Source: Beroe forskalii
Taxonomy: Eukaryota > Ctenophora > Nuda > Beroida > Beroidae
Direction: 5' to 3'
NCBI GenBank assembly: GCA_011033025.1
Contig: WFMF01000150.1
Coordinates: forward strand, 186,001 to 250,000
Length of the DNA stretch: 64,000 bases
Shown here one piece after another: positions 23,366-35,700 of the stretch. Made by a program: the position numbers and the translations under genes. The notes under the pieces were generated by a model. That model saw only the letters and a program-made list of their open reading frames with translations. It was not told the DNA's origin and did not search any database. Every line of letters begins with the position of its first letter. Position 1 is the first letter of the stretch.

Positions 23366-23673
23366 AGAATGCTTTATTCATATTGTGATCACATTATTCT
23401 GTTTCAAATCAAAATGTATCGGTCAACATTTGATCATATAATATCAAATTGTATATATTGGCTTATATATTTTTTTCTTAAAATCAATTAAATAATTTGG
23501 CGCAATATTATATAATAGTTTAGTTAAATATATATCATAATGTATATATTAAATGCTTGTCAGCAAAATGTATATTTATCAACAGACATGCGATCTACTC
23601 CATTGTGCTTTGGGGTTGTCATAGCACGACATTTAGAAAGGGACAAATTGTTCACAATTATTTTATGCTATTT

Positions 23674-24096
23674 TCACATGTTTATTGACACGCAATCGCC
23701 AGCAAGGAAATAAAGCCCCACAGTCATCAGCCAGACGGATACCCACCAAGGCCAGCCTGACTCTTGGAGGTGTGGTAAAATTTCTTTGCCTCCAAATGAG
23801 TCAATAAACATGTAAAAACAACAGTTAACCACCGTATTAAGCAGGGGCCAGATGTTAAGAAATCCTTCAAGATTAAGGTATTCGGTGGTTCGATGTTTCA
23901 AGTAATCGTGAACACTAAATCCCAAACAAATCATACAAAATGTTCCGAAACAGTCATTATGATGTCCATGCATTAGTGTCTGCAACGTATCAGAAGAATG
24001 AACAGTAAGGGCTGGGAAGTGGGAAGTTATAGTGTATAAAAGTATAAAAGAATGCAGTGTAGGGTGCAGTAAATGCGCGCAGCTTTTGTACAACAT
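23674..24096 (-). CDS. Possible membrane-protein exon, unrecognised
   Basis: A 140-aa open frame whose C-terminal two-thirds looks protein-like: a Cys/Phe-rich segment (CFGTFCMICLGF), a hydrophobic stretch (FLNIWPLLNTVVNCCFYMF) and another (WWVSVWLMTVGLYFLAG), with polar connections. Two to three membrane passes are plausible. I recognise no family. No strong splice acceptor or promoter was identified, so it may be a single-exon gene, a terminal exon or a chance frame in AT-rich DNA. Confidence 0.3.
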   Translation of the reverse strand: MLYKSCAHLLHPTLHSFILLYTITSHFPALTVHSSDTLQTLMHGHHNDCFGTFCMICLGFSVHDYLKHRTTEYLNLEGFLNIWPLLNTVVNCCFYMFIDSFGGKEILPHLQESGWPWWVSVWLMTVGLYFLAGDCVSINM

Positions 24097-24646
24097 ACAT
24101 GAAAATGAGCACTTTTTGCACTCTCCATTTTCAGTATGATAATTGTACGAACCGCGCGCGCATATACACTAAACACAGTATACATTATACAATATACATT
24201 ATACATTTCACACATTTATTCCCAAAATATCCTCGCTTACATTGCTCATCCCCCACGTACAATTGGAAATCTCTGAACAGCGATGTATCATAGTGTTCAC
24301 GGCTAGGAATCATGTGTTGAATTGCATGCGGAGGGCAAAACGATTATCATTCTCCGGACAAGTCGCACACGATTTTAATATTGGCGTTTTTAGAGAGTCA
24401 TTAAACTTGAAGGGGTGGTTCACGAATTAATTATCGTGATCTGATATTTGGGGAAGGGATCAGGTGTTCAAAATCAGCCAAAATCGATCACGTTATATAT
24501 TGTGAAACATCGGTTTTCCCTTATCATCGAACTTGTCAATATATTGATGATTCTTATTAAAATGAAACGCCTCAAAACATTTCCGTGTGCGACCTGTTTG
24601 AACACGTATCAGTAATAAATATAAAATGAACATGAAGATCATTCCT

Positions 24647-24682
24647 GTTACCATGGTAACTGGTAACCGTTACCATGGTAAC
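24647..24682. promoter_or_regulatory. Double X-box-like palindrome
   Basis: Two identical perfect palindromes GTTACCATGGTAAC (24647-24660 and 24669-24682) surround GGTAACC. The form matches the RFX X-box (GTNRCC, short spacer, RGYAAC). Whether it is bound is unknown. Confidence 0.5.
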
Positions 24683-25377
24683 GTGTCTACAAAGAGAGCT
24701 GCTGGTATCTACTAGAAACCGACACATGGTGTTTTCATGCAGCATGCGGCCCGTGCGGCAGGCGGAGAGTTATCTGAAACAATTTCCTGGATTAGACAAG
24801 TATAAATCACAAAGAGAACATGATCAGCTTTAAGTTTAATATTTTTAAATTTCTCCTTAAACATATCATATATTCTCCTCTGATGATGAAAGATGGGCTG
24901 GAAAGATGACCTGGAAAGGGCATAAAATGACCTTTTTCGTGTACATATATATAGGCCAGTAGTTTTCTGATATAAAGGTGAACGTTCTCTTGTACATATT
25001 AATCCTTTAAACTTTAAACTATATAAATCTAAAAACTACAAAAAATAAAACTGGTATAACGAATTGTATATATTAACGTATGATAGGGGGGAATTATTAT
25101 TACAACACAAAATATAAAATCTCGTAATGGTAATATACGTGCATAGCAAAGAGTTGATAAAAATTACTTAAATTCTCTCCAAAAAATTATGTAACCAAGA
25201 TTTATACAAAATGATATATTGTTGAGACGCCCATGCACACTTAAAATACGGTCAAATTATTTTATTACTTATATTCGTTCTCAAAATATGGCATTTACAT
25301 GTCGGAGAACCTTGTCAAAACATTAAATTCCTTTTCCAATTAATAATTACCTAACCAGCATGCATTACAATTCAAAA

Positions 25378-25411
25378 TTTCTTTAAAGAAATTTCTTTAA
25401 AGAAAATAGAA
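25378..25411. repeat. Tandem palindrome TTTCTTTAAAGAAA
   Basis: Two adjacent copies of the 14-bp palindrome TTTCTTTAAAGAAA. They could form a cruciform or an alternating TTC/GAA array; no function can be assigned. Confidence 0.6.
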
Positions 25412-25922
25412 AGTTCTCTGATTACTTGGGTTAATAATAACTGTGGAAAGATTGTAATTTGGTTTGCTGTCAGTACCATATCAAAAGATCTGCAATCATA
25501 GCCGGATACCCTATAGGATCCACTTTTCCAAAAGCTCCTCCAATGAATTGGATTAAATGATCCAGCGGCCTTGAGTCCATCCGAGGGTCTATACTCGACA
25601 CTATAATTTTTAAGTTTGCAGGAGCAATTCTAAAGGAGCTCATGATAATAACTTAACTCGATACGTTTCCTCTATTTACAAACTTTAATATTTATATCTG
25701 ATTAAAGATGGGGAAATAGAAACATATTGGTGACTCCTTTTGATGATTATGTACGAAATGGGTTGACCTTAGATTTCTGGAATTGGGAAAACCACAATGT
25801 TCCTATTTCGCCCCAATCTCTACATTTATCATCTTATGTGACTATAACGGGTGAATTAACAGTTTATTTTGGCTTGTATATTTCGACTGTCTAGAGATTG
25901 TCCGAAGCTAAATATACACGTT

Positions 25923-26012
25923 ATCACCAAGGTAACGTGTGAGGCAAAACGTAACGCCATAGCAACGCGTGAGGCGTCATAGCAACGCGTGAGGCGTCAT
26001 AGCAACGCGTGA
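25923..26012. repeat. 20-bp tandem repeats with X-box half sites
   Basis: The unit CATAGCAACGCGTGAGGCGT is repeated about 2.6 times from 25959, preceded by related words ATCACCAAGGTAAC and GTAACGCCATAGCAAC. Each unit contains a TAGCAAC X-box half site and ACGCGT. Confidence 0.65.
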
Positions 26013-27352
26013 TACATGGCTACAGAGGGAACCATTGGTATCTTGTCAAATCTGCAACCTGATCAAATGAAGTAGTGTTTAGACATGAAATAACTCTACA
26101 AGATTCATGCTCCATGCAAATTATTCTCAAAAAGTAAACACCGTTTAAAATTAGACATATTGCTCTTTACCACTGTTAATATTTATAATTCAATGCTCAA
26201 AGCGGTCACATCATTCATATTGTTCTGACAAGAAGTAGTTCATTTATTCATAGCCAGGGATGCACCGAGTAAATTAATTTGTAATTCATTTTTAGTAATT
26301 CAGCAAGAATATCATGGTATTCATAGTATTTAGCGCTGTATAGATGTTTTGTGGTGGAATAGAAAAGCTGAGAAATTGAGGAAAATTCTTCCCAAATCTT
26401 GGAATCAAAAAATAGTTTTAGCTTCAATTCACTATTTGTTTCGTCGGCAAGAATTTTCCTCAGCATTAAGTGTACATGTTACATGAATTTGATGATGAAT
26501 GTTAAATTTGCAACATAGAAATTATCATATTGTTTTCCAAAATCCGGAAACTTGAAACACACTCACAACTAAAATCAAATTCTTGATTTTCACAGAACCA
26601 AAAGTGAAGAGAAATACTAAATTATCCCTTATATTTTCAAACATCATTTAACGATAAACTGAGGATTGAGCAGCCATCATGTAAACTGAGTGTGAAGGCA
26701 TTTCAAGTCATGCACTATCCCATAATGTGACTTCATGCGAACTGCGCACCAAATAATATCTATATGGGGCATAGTATATCCTATATATTTCAGGCCTTAT
26801 TTTTGTTCGTATTTACTTTATCCATGCGGTTGCCCAAGACTCACGCAAACATATAGTTCCCACTTATATTTCATATAGTCTCGTATTAGAAAAAAAAAGG
26901 AATAAAATCATCTTGTTTTTGTTGAAGTTGGCACAAATAAACACCATACTTCACAGACCAAACGATGTTTGCCAGAGTTTGATGCAAACGAAAGTGCCGG
27001 AAATATAAATGGGAAACTATACTTGAAGCTTTGCTCATATCCCGATGTCACAAATGCTCATTCACATCACACATACTTTCTCACTGACAGGGGATCTTTT
27101 GTAACAAAATATGACACCTTCTCACTCTGAGGCCGTGTACCTAACACCCGACCCGTGGGAGGGCGTTTCACAGTTGGAAAATAATTACTTTCTTGTCAAC
27201 ACATTGAAAACTTGTAATTCTGATAAGCGCTGGCGTCAGGTAAATAATTATATTGTTATTTAAAAAGGAAAGTTTTAACTCCGTGTCGGGCTCCTTAGTG
27301 AATATGCTATTGACTTTCTATTTAAGATTTGCGCAAATAATAAGCTCTTGAA

Positions 27353-27396
27353 AGTGACGTTATTATCATGGATTTTAATGGTGAAATGATGACGTA
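27353..27396 (+). repeat. Dispersed TGACGT-core repeat copy
   Basis: Reads GTGACGTTATTATCATGGAT, then a T/A-rich middle, then TGGTGAAATGATGACG. First clear member of the family described at 33684 and beyond. Confidence 0.65.
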
Positions 27397-28142
27397 GATC
27401 AGGATATTTATATTTGCGATTAATAATCTCGCGATGTTATAAAATGTATTGTTCTTTTCAAATTATCACGCAACAAAAGTAGTCTTCAGTTTTACAAATT
27501 AAAAACTTTTAATGAAAAGAGCCACCCATGTTTAAATGAATAACTTGGAAATGGAGCATCCAAATGTAAGCCGATCATCATATTGCTCGAGGCAAAAACC
27601 TTAGATTAACAAATTAATAATCAAGAAACAAAAAAACAATTTCCTTTTTTCATTTACGAATCATTGCACTGAGGCCATCTTTTACCAAATCCAAGAAAGA
27701 CATTTAAAGAATTCTGAGATATTCCTAAAAAACCAACCCAACTTATTTTTCATGCACGTTACATGATATGATATTCGGCCATGCTGACTGCAAACCAACC
27801 GGATCATTGATTACTTGACTTCGGACGCATAATTCTGTGTGAAATATGAGCTATATATTCGATCCCCTGTGATTTCAAGAGAATATGGAGATAAGATAGG
27901 GAGAAATGAGATATCATCGGCCAAAAACAAGAATTTAAAATGCAGAGGAAGGATGAATTATAATCCAAAGTTTTTGATTTTGAGTCGTAACAATGCAAAT
28001 TACACAGAAATAAGCTGCAGTATAGCCACAGGACAAGTTGTTGATATATATGATTATCAAGATACATGTCATTATCATAAACAAACACACAGCATATTAT
28101 GGGATCTCATGTATATTAACATACCCTGCTTTGAAAGATACG

Positions 28143-28267
28143 GTGTCAGTTCGAAATACAGTTTTGTGTGCGCGGCGTAAGTTTGCGCGGCGTACAGACA
28201 TGTTATTTATGTCTTTATGCCGCGCAAACTTACGCCGCGCAAACAAAATTGCAGTTCGAACTGCCAC
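28143..28267. repeat. Long GC-rich hairpin (MITE-like)
   Basis: Arms of about 58 bp, 28143-28201 and 28209-28267, are near-perfect reverse complements around a 7-bp AT loop. Each arm contains two copies of TGCGCGGCGTA, and outer ends are CAGTTCGAA / TTCGAACTG. No target duplication is evident. Could be a small foldback transposon copy; a transcribed hairpin is the alternative. Confidence 0.8.
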
Positions 28268-28499
28268 TGTATATAAATATATACATACAGTTATGTATAC
28301 AAAGATCAGTTGATGATCATATGATGGAGGGTTGCCATAGCAGCAGGATGCGCACGAAATGCACCACGTGACCAAACATTGACACTGCACGTGGCGGCCC
28401 ATATCAGGAGGTATTGGAACTGGGTAATCAGCCATTAATCAACATGCATGTCATTGTAACGTGAGTCTCATAGCCAGACATTTACATCATGATTGTTGC

Positions 28500-28830
28500 C
28501 AGGTTTGGTGTGCGCGCGCCATTCACGCGCACGTGTAGGTTATAAATCACGCGCGAGTATATGTCGCAATTCACGCTGGACTGTGTTGATGTGCGCCAAT
28601 TGCACGTGCAGATGCGTGATGCGCATGGTAACGTTCAATGGAAGCGTCACCAATCACCCTAGCAACATGCCACGTGACAGTCACGCATTAGCAACAAACG
28701 CGATACCATGCGTTGCTACACACGCGATACCATGCGTTGCAACACACGCGTGACGATATCAATCCACGTGCGCGTGAGTGCGTGTCACGCACACATCACC
28801 ATAGCAACGAGCAGGGTGGGTGCACTTTGT
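28500..28830. promoter_or_regulatory. CpG-rich stretch with CACGTG and TAGCAAC words
   Basis: A local patch of CGCG and CACGTG with repeated CGCGATACCATGCGTTGC (28698-28715 and 28725-28742) and CCTAGCAACATG/CATAGCAACG words. It stands out from the AT-rich surroundings and may be a control region. No gene start can be tied to it. Confidence 0.35.
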
Positions 28831-29376
28831 CTCATAATAAACGTGCTGCTCACCGACAACGGCGCGGTGTGTGACTTCACCCAGAACTACAGTACAATGA
28901 CACCAGGTAACAAATCTACAACAGGTTGTCTAGGGTTAAGTGTGTCCACCACAAGGTATATACGATTGGATATATATTTGATATCATAGCCCCTTACATC
29001 AGGAAATATTATATCAACGGATATATATTGCAGAACTGTGGTTTTATGAAGATCAAAATACTGGTGTTGGTTTCTTAGCTGACACCGTACGTCAAAAAAT
29101 GTGGTGTTTTAATATATGCTCATTGCTCTTGGATACATACAATATATGAAGGCATATTATTTTCTTGGTAAAATAACTTTGCGGATATTTACTCTATCTG
29201 GGAACATACTAAGTGTTGTTGTGTTAGGAGAACAGCGTTACATGCACGTGTGTACAAACCTGGTGTTTTAGTATGGGTAGTATCTATAGCTCGCTGCAAC
29301 TCCCAATGCTCGACTGACCTGGAGAAGACACAATGTCATACGTCACGTGTTACGTATCATGGTGACGTAAGCAGTG

Positions 29377-29390
29377 GTTTCCATGGCAAC
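29377..29390. promoter_or_regulatory. X-box-like site
   Basis: GTTTCCATGGCAAC is one base from the RFX palindrome GTTGCCATGGCAAC and is followed by CTATAGCAACC. It lies downstream of the RBFOX 3' end. Confidence 0.4.
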
Positions 29391-29737
29391 GCTATAGCAA
29401 CCAAATATACATTTATATATAACTGGATAAAGACACAAATAACCCAAGTGCTTAATAAGTATATATGTATATATTATGTGACATGAATAGCGCACACACA
29501 AACTTTATAGCAGGTGCTGAACACAATCAATCGGTTCAAAAAGCGACATTTAGTGATTCGGTTGGCAAGCAGCTGCTTCGAGGTGGTAAGTCATTCTCTA
29601 CGAGTTACAAGTCAGTCAGGAGTAGTTTATTTACAATTCGATGGGAGATGTTCAGTCTGATACTTAGTCATGCCGATTTGTCATTGTATCTTAAAAAAGA
29701 AGTTGTGTCGTGCATTCTATTCCGTAATTAACTTAAG

Positions 29738-29743
29738 TTTATT
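29738..29743 (-). terminator. AATAAA polyadenylation signal of the RBFOX gene
   Basis: AATAAA on the minus strand, about 20 bases after the stop at 29763-29765. Confidence 0.5.
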
Positions 29744-29762
29744 GAGAACTGTGTCTGTCTTG

Positions 29763-32700
29763 TCAAAGTATACTCACAGGGTTGATCAGGCTCTGATGTT
29801 GTGCCAGCTCCAAGTGTTGTCTCATGACAGCAGCCGCCTGCTGTTGCGGGATCAGCGTAGTCCAGATGTAGTCCTCCTGTCCCGCTCCTTGGGCTGCGGC
29901 AAGACCCGCTGCCGCGGCCTGATTCCCATCCTGTTGCGCTGCTGCCGCGGCCAGTCCGCCCATACCCACCATACCCGTGGGGTCGCCCATCAGGGCCGTT
30001 TGTCCGGTCCGCTGGTCGGGGCCTTGCGGCATGGCGGTCTGTGTAGTGCGGCGTGAAATTTAGCGAGGAGAGGGAGACGGAGAAGGAAGGGTCTCCATGG
30101 TGATTGGTCACCAAGGAAACACACTTAGAATTACACTCTAATTGACGGGATACGAGGTCAATTGTCGGTGAGTCAGTACGTCTCAATATGCTGCACACAC
30201 ACACGTAATGTAAGTGCTGGGGATACACATACCAGGGAATATTTCAAGCAGCCATGTAATCAAGCAGAATCTGGCATAAACCATGGATATGTAGCAGAAC
30301 ACACGGCAAATTAACGAACTTGGTGAACCTTGTAAAACATCCAAGTGTATTCTTTAGAAATCGAAAAGGCAGAATTCATATATACCAAAAAACGGCCAGA
30401 CACAGACAACTTTTTTATAAGAATTTTGCCATCTTTTTAAAGTTATTGAACCGGTGGTAAGTGGTTAAGAAGAACAAGGCGTGCTTTACACGGTTCACCA
30501 AGTTATATAAAACCAAACATCACGATCAATCAGACACGCAGTGCTCTCACGCAAACCATCACGTGACTTAATCAGTCACGTGACGTAACCCAATGACTAA
30601 CCGGTATACTGGTGATGGGGAGGGTCTGGTATCCGAGCAACTGATCCTCGAAGGAGAAGGTGTTGGGGGCTGCTAGTTGGGGGGTGGCTGCTGTGGCGGC
30701 GTACGGGGTGGCGAACCGGGGGGAGAACGCAGCTGCCGCCTGCCGGGGGAAATGTGAAATGTGGATCATTTCCAGAGGACTTTAAATGTAAAGATATACC
30801 AATCAATACGCAATTCATCGATTATTGAAGACATATCACTGACTACCTTTCCCAATCAATAATTTGGTTAAATTTGGGATTCCCCACATTCCATTATCTC
30901 GTATTACTACTCACGTTTGCCAGTTCGTTGACATTTGGCTGTTGCTGAACAGTGGGGACTGCTGCTGTATTGGCGGCAGCTAGTGCTGCTGCAAAGTAGG
31001 GATCTTGGAGTTGCGCGGCGTCAGCGATGGTCAGGGATCTGGGAAATTTAGGGCTTTAGGGGTGTATGCGCGGAGCGCGCGAAACCATTTTCATGATCCT
31101 GGCATACAGCCAGGTGCATGTTAAGTCGCGATGCTCTCGGCTACGACACCTGGCAGCGCAAATTCATCAGAGAAATGCCCTGATAATCTCAACCAATCAG
31201 GAAGACTCCACTATGTAATCCAAGACACCACTCGAAGTATCACTGATCCATATAATATCACTTCATTATAACCTGCAGAGTGAATGTGTGATGTGTATTA
31301 CCTAGCGAAGGGAGGGTTTCTTGCTGCTGCTAATTCCAGGAAACTGTTCCTCGCTGCCGCTAGTCTCTGATACGCACTGGCTTGGGCTGGTGCAAGGAAC
31401 GCTGCACGGGCACGCAGGGCCGCCGGATATGTCACTGGTTTGGGGGAGAAATTTAGAGTCATAAGATGCATTTGCATGTTTGTTGGCGAGTTTGAGAAAT
31501 AGGTGGTATTGAAGTGGTATTCGAATTGCATTCTGAGACAAAATCCGTGCTAGGAGAAATAATTATGAAGAATATCCATGATAATATGCTAAGCCATGTA
31601 AAACGAATTTACAGCCTTCACTCTACTCACAGCTGGTTGGCGATACCAGGAAAGGACCTCTGTTAACAACTTTCGTAGCTCTGGGAGTTGCCCAGTTAAC
31701 CTGAACAACAATACGTCAATTCCCGTGAGAGATTTTGTGTTGATACTTCAACTTCCAGCGACGAGATAATTTTAATCGAATTTGAGAAGACCGTTTTTGG
31801 TGCGCGCGCGGCTGAAAAAGTTTTCAAAAAATGTGCTGCCGTGCGCACTGTTGAGAGTTTTGAGCTCGCATCTGTCGCCGCGCGTTACGCAAACCAATGT
31901 TTGCACAAGGGTGTCATCTGGCTGGTTAATTATGACCGCGAATTTCATAATTTGTGCTGTGTACAACATCGTACACAACTAATTAGTGTTCCTGGAGTAT
32001 TCCTTAAGCCATATAAAATTATTAAATGTACTTTGAATTCAGGTGGACTTAAATTCTATAATAATAATCGATTTTAAGATAAGCGGTTGGAGTCAAGCAC
32101 GCAAGGCAGACATATAGGAAATAGGTTTATTAATCCCGAGTCTAATTCTTAAAAATGAGATAGATAATCAGAAATAGCACTGAATTTGGGCATCTAACAG
32201 TGAACATCATGTAGAGTGTACAATTTTCACTCTAAATCAGTTGGAGTAGGAAACGCTTGTATGAGCAATTATCTACTGCAAGTTTCCGTATTCACCTAAT
32301 CTCAATCAGTACATTTAACAACTTCAATCCTTCCTTCAGTCTACATCAAGGAAATTTCTATTCACTGAACGTCTGCAATTTACATAGATAAACCCATACC
32401 GTCGGCAATCTAACCATTTCCACATAAGCTTGTTTAGAATTAGTTGAATTGTGAATAAGTGTTGAAACGATTTATGATCTCATTATTTAAGAATATTTAG
32501 GTTTTGGGAACCAACCGAAGACTTCCTCGGTTCGATTGTTTGATTCTTCAGAAATATAGTCGTGATTGAACCGTGTTGCTTCAGTTACATATTCTTTTGA
32601 TGCCCGATATAGCTGACCAGTATAGACATACATACCAAAAGTGTTGGTTTTCAACCGGCTTACATCTCCCCTTTAGTAAATATACTTAAATTAGAAAATA

Positions 32701-35700
32701 CTTACAAGGTGTTACTAAAATCGAGTTTATATGGCCGATAAAATACTTCATATATTCGTTCTGTCAGTGCTAAAAGGATAACACTTTAGGTATACTGAAA
32801 ATTATAACTCTAAATTGTATATACCTAGGTCTGTCAATAATACATGGTACTCTCAGCCCGTTATGTAATACCGTTGCCACACACTATTTCGGTTTGGGTT
32901 GTTTCATAATCCACTCGGCTTCTCCTCGCGGAATAATTCCAAGTCAACGGTTCAATATAGCGTAGATTTGACAGTAAAATATATACAATATTATTGTACC
33001 CCCATTGTACTCTAACACGTTGTGTAAACAGTGGTGTTGGTGCTCAGGAATGTGTTATGTGTTTTAAAACCTTTCAGCGTACATAATACTCCATTGTTTT
33101 CGAGCGAATGTGTACACTTTTACACACAGTATATGTGCACAAATGGAATTCACGAAAAGTATGTACCTATCAAGCAGACTGTTTAGAGATTTATGTGTGT
33201 CAAGAATGATGTATAATACGTCTTAATAATTCCATAATTTCTATGAATTACGTTAAACAGTTTCATATGCAAAACTAGGGTTTTATACAGTCTACGTAAT
33301 AAATTTCTGACAAGTCCATCAAAGTTCTTAATTAATGGATATGTAAATTGTAAAACTTCTAAAACTTCCATAATATTACAGATTACTTCTTTTTAAAATT
33401 CCCTATTCACAATTCAAGAACACACATATATTCATAACATACACAGCATTTTAACATGTTATATTATATCTCCTACCAGATTCTTGTCAAACGCTCGAGT
33501 ATAATGCTTTGTGCTAGTTAAAATCTAGTTATAAAAGACTTAAGCAGCTTCATTATATTATATAATTAGCAGAGTTCGATGACAGAGCTACAGGGAAAGT
33601 GTGTTTTGTTTTGCCAAGTACAGCCCACAAACAGCTGGTACGGATATGTATTATACAGGTTACGTGGCGGGGATATAGGGTCTGTGATGTCATTATCATG
33701 ATTTAAAATGGTGGATTGGTGACAGAACACGTCTGATATATTTTGCAGTTCATCCATTAGCTGGTGACAGCCAATGGGTGGATAGAACGATTGTCATGTG
33801 ATAGTGACGAGCCAATCACAGAACTGTGTCTTCCTGTAAACTGAATTGAGTTTGATATCATATCGCGTAGGGGACCATTTCCAAGTCACACGGCATTATT
33901 TCAAAATATCACGTTTATCTTAAGATATGAAGAATCCCCGAAAGAGCTGCATTTTTCCGTTTAGTCCATCGTGTATCTTAAATTGTACTAGTGTATCTAG
34001 TAAGTGAGCCTTAAAATTTTAAAAGCAATCGCGTTGAAAAGTATGCGAAAAATCCACACTTCCAGGGCTTGAAAATCCCAGTAACATGCTCCCACACGCG
34101 CTCACTGGCACACAGTCTCCATAGTAACGCGTCACCATGGCGACAGGGTGCGTGACGAAACGTGAGGGGCAACGCGCGGCGCAACACGTGATTGGTAACT
34201 GATCATCCATTAAATCACACAAAACGTGACGTCATAAAGATTAAGCCACAGACCTCAATGCAAGATGAAATGTTAGCCGGAAATGCAGGAGAAATCCAAG
34301 TTAATTTACATACTAAACATTTGGTCTGGCCGGGTCTTTTTATATAATATCCTCGCTCCTCATTGGTCGACGGAAAGAAGTACGGGACTCGTGATTGGTC
34401 GACGGGATGAAGTGGGCGTGAAGCTGGAATTTGATTGGGCAAACATGAGTCGGTGCTTCGCACTTATTAAGCACCGATGCAAAACAGTGTGATTATTGAG
34501 CCACACAATGCCATTATGTGACACTAATCATCGATATTATCATTAACTTTAGGATGCGCTTCAAGCGAAGGTGGTTGTGGAGAGTGACGTCATTATCACG
34601 GCTCAAAGTGGTGAATTGATCACGTTTTATGCACGTGGAGTTGAGTTATTTTCGTCAAAATGACAGGGCTCAGGAGTGTGTCTAAATTCAAAATAATATC
34701 AGTCTATATAACACAGCTGATCATGGCGTAGAGCGATTGGATTCTGATAATTATAGAAGCACATTTATATTTAAACCGAGTTCGACAAACAGATTGGTCT
34801 ACATCATCACTTCACCGATCTAAAAGATGATTATGACGTCATCACTTCACCATTATAGACTATGATAATGACGTCACCTTCAACCACTTATATCAATTAC
34901 ATGTAGCATTATCTTTATTTGATGTGCCTGCATTCCTACAGGAAAGATATATCTAAGTGTGCCCAAATCCACTGATCCATGTACACAATGCAGCAGGTAA
35001 TACGGATGGTGTAAGTAAATCACACCAGCAAGAATAGGAGAGTTGGTAATAAGGCTCTAGTATTAGGCAGCAAGATGGCAATAGGCGGTTGTGATAACGT
35101 CATTATCATACTTTAAATGGTAAGTTGGTGACGTTGAAGTGTCTATTTTTGGCGCACGGCGTTCAGAGTATTAGCATGGCAGCATTTCATTTACATACTG
35201 CATGTCCTTTAAATGTTGTAGGGTAAATTAAAGCTAGATTCCAGGAGGTTTATTAAGGGGAATGATTTTCTGAGTGGGCGCATTAGCCATAATTTTACAT
35301 AATTAGTGCCTACATATAATAATCTCAGTACAAATCATTAACTATGAGTATTAATTATGAGTATTAATTATGACATGGGTTTGTGTATAATGACCGTGCG
35401 AGTATAACAAATTGTCAAGTACTCCTGTCTCAAACGGCATTCGATTCCTGTCATTGGCAGCTACAGCTGCTGGAATAGAAGTAAAACCTTCATGATAAAA
35501 CAAAAAAAGCAACGAAAAAACGATATAAAACAAAAGCAAAACGTTACCTCAATCTTCCTGCCGTCTATGATCTGTCCCGAGAGTTTCTGTTTGGCGTTAT
35601 TAGCTTCCTCTGCGGTGTACATGGTAACGAATCCGAATCCTTTGCTGCCCCGCTCGTTGAAGATTATCTCTGCTTCCAGGATGTTGCCAAACGGCTGAAA

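Larger units (their letters stand above)
31741..35540. other. RBFOX intron 2
   Basis: The 3.8-kb intron between exons 35548 and 31700. It holds five to six copies of the dispersed TGACGTCA repeat, a CCAAT/TATA cluster near 34340 and X-box-like words at 34115-34144. No additional exon was recognised. Confidence 0.6.

Noticed and set aside
26248..26466. 72-codon minus-strand frame with Lys/Glu/Leu-rich residues
   Set aside because: Looks mildly protein-like, but no splice sites, neighbours or recognisable motif were found.
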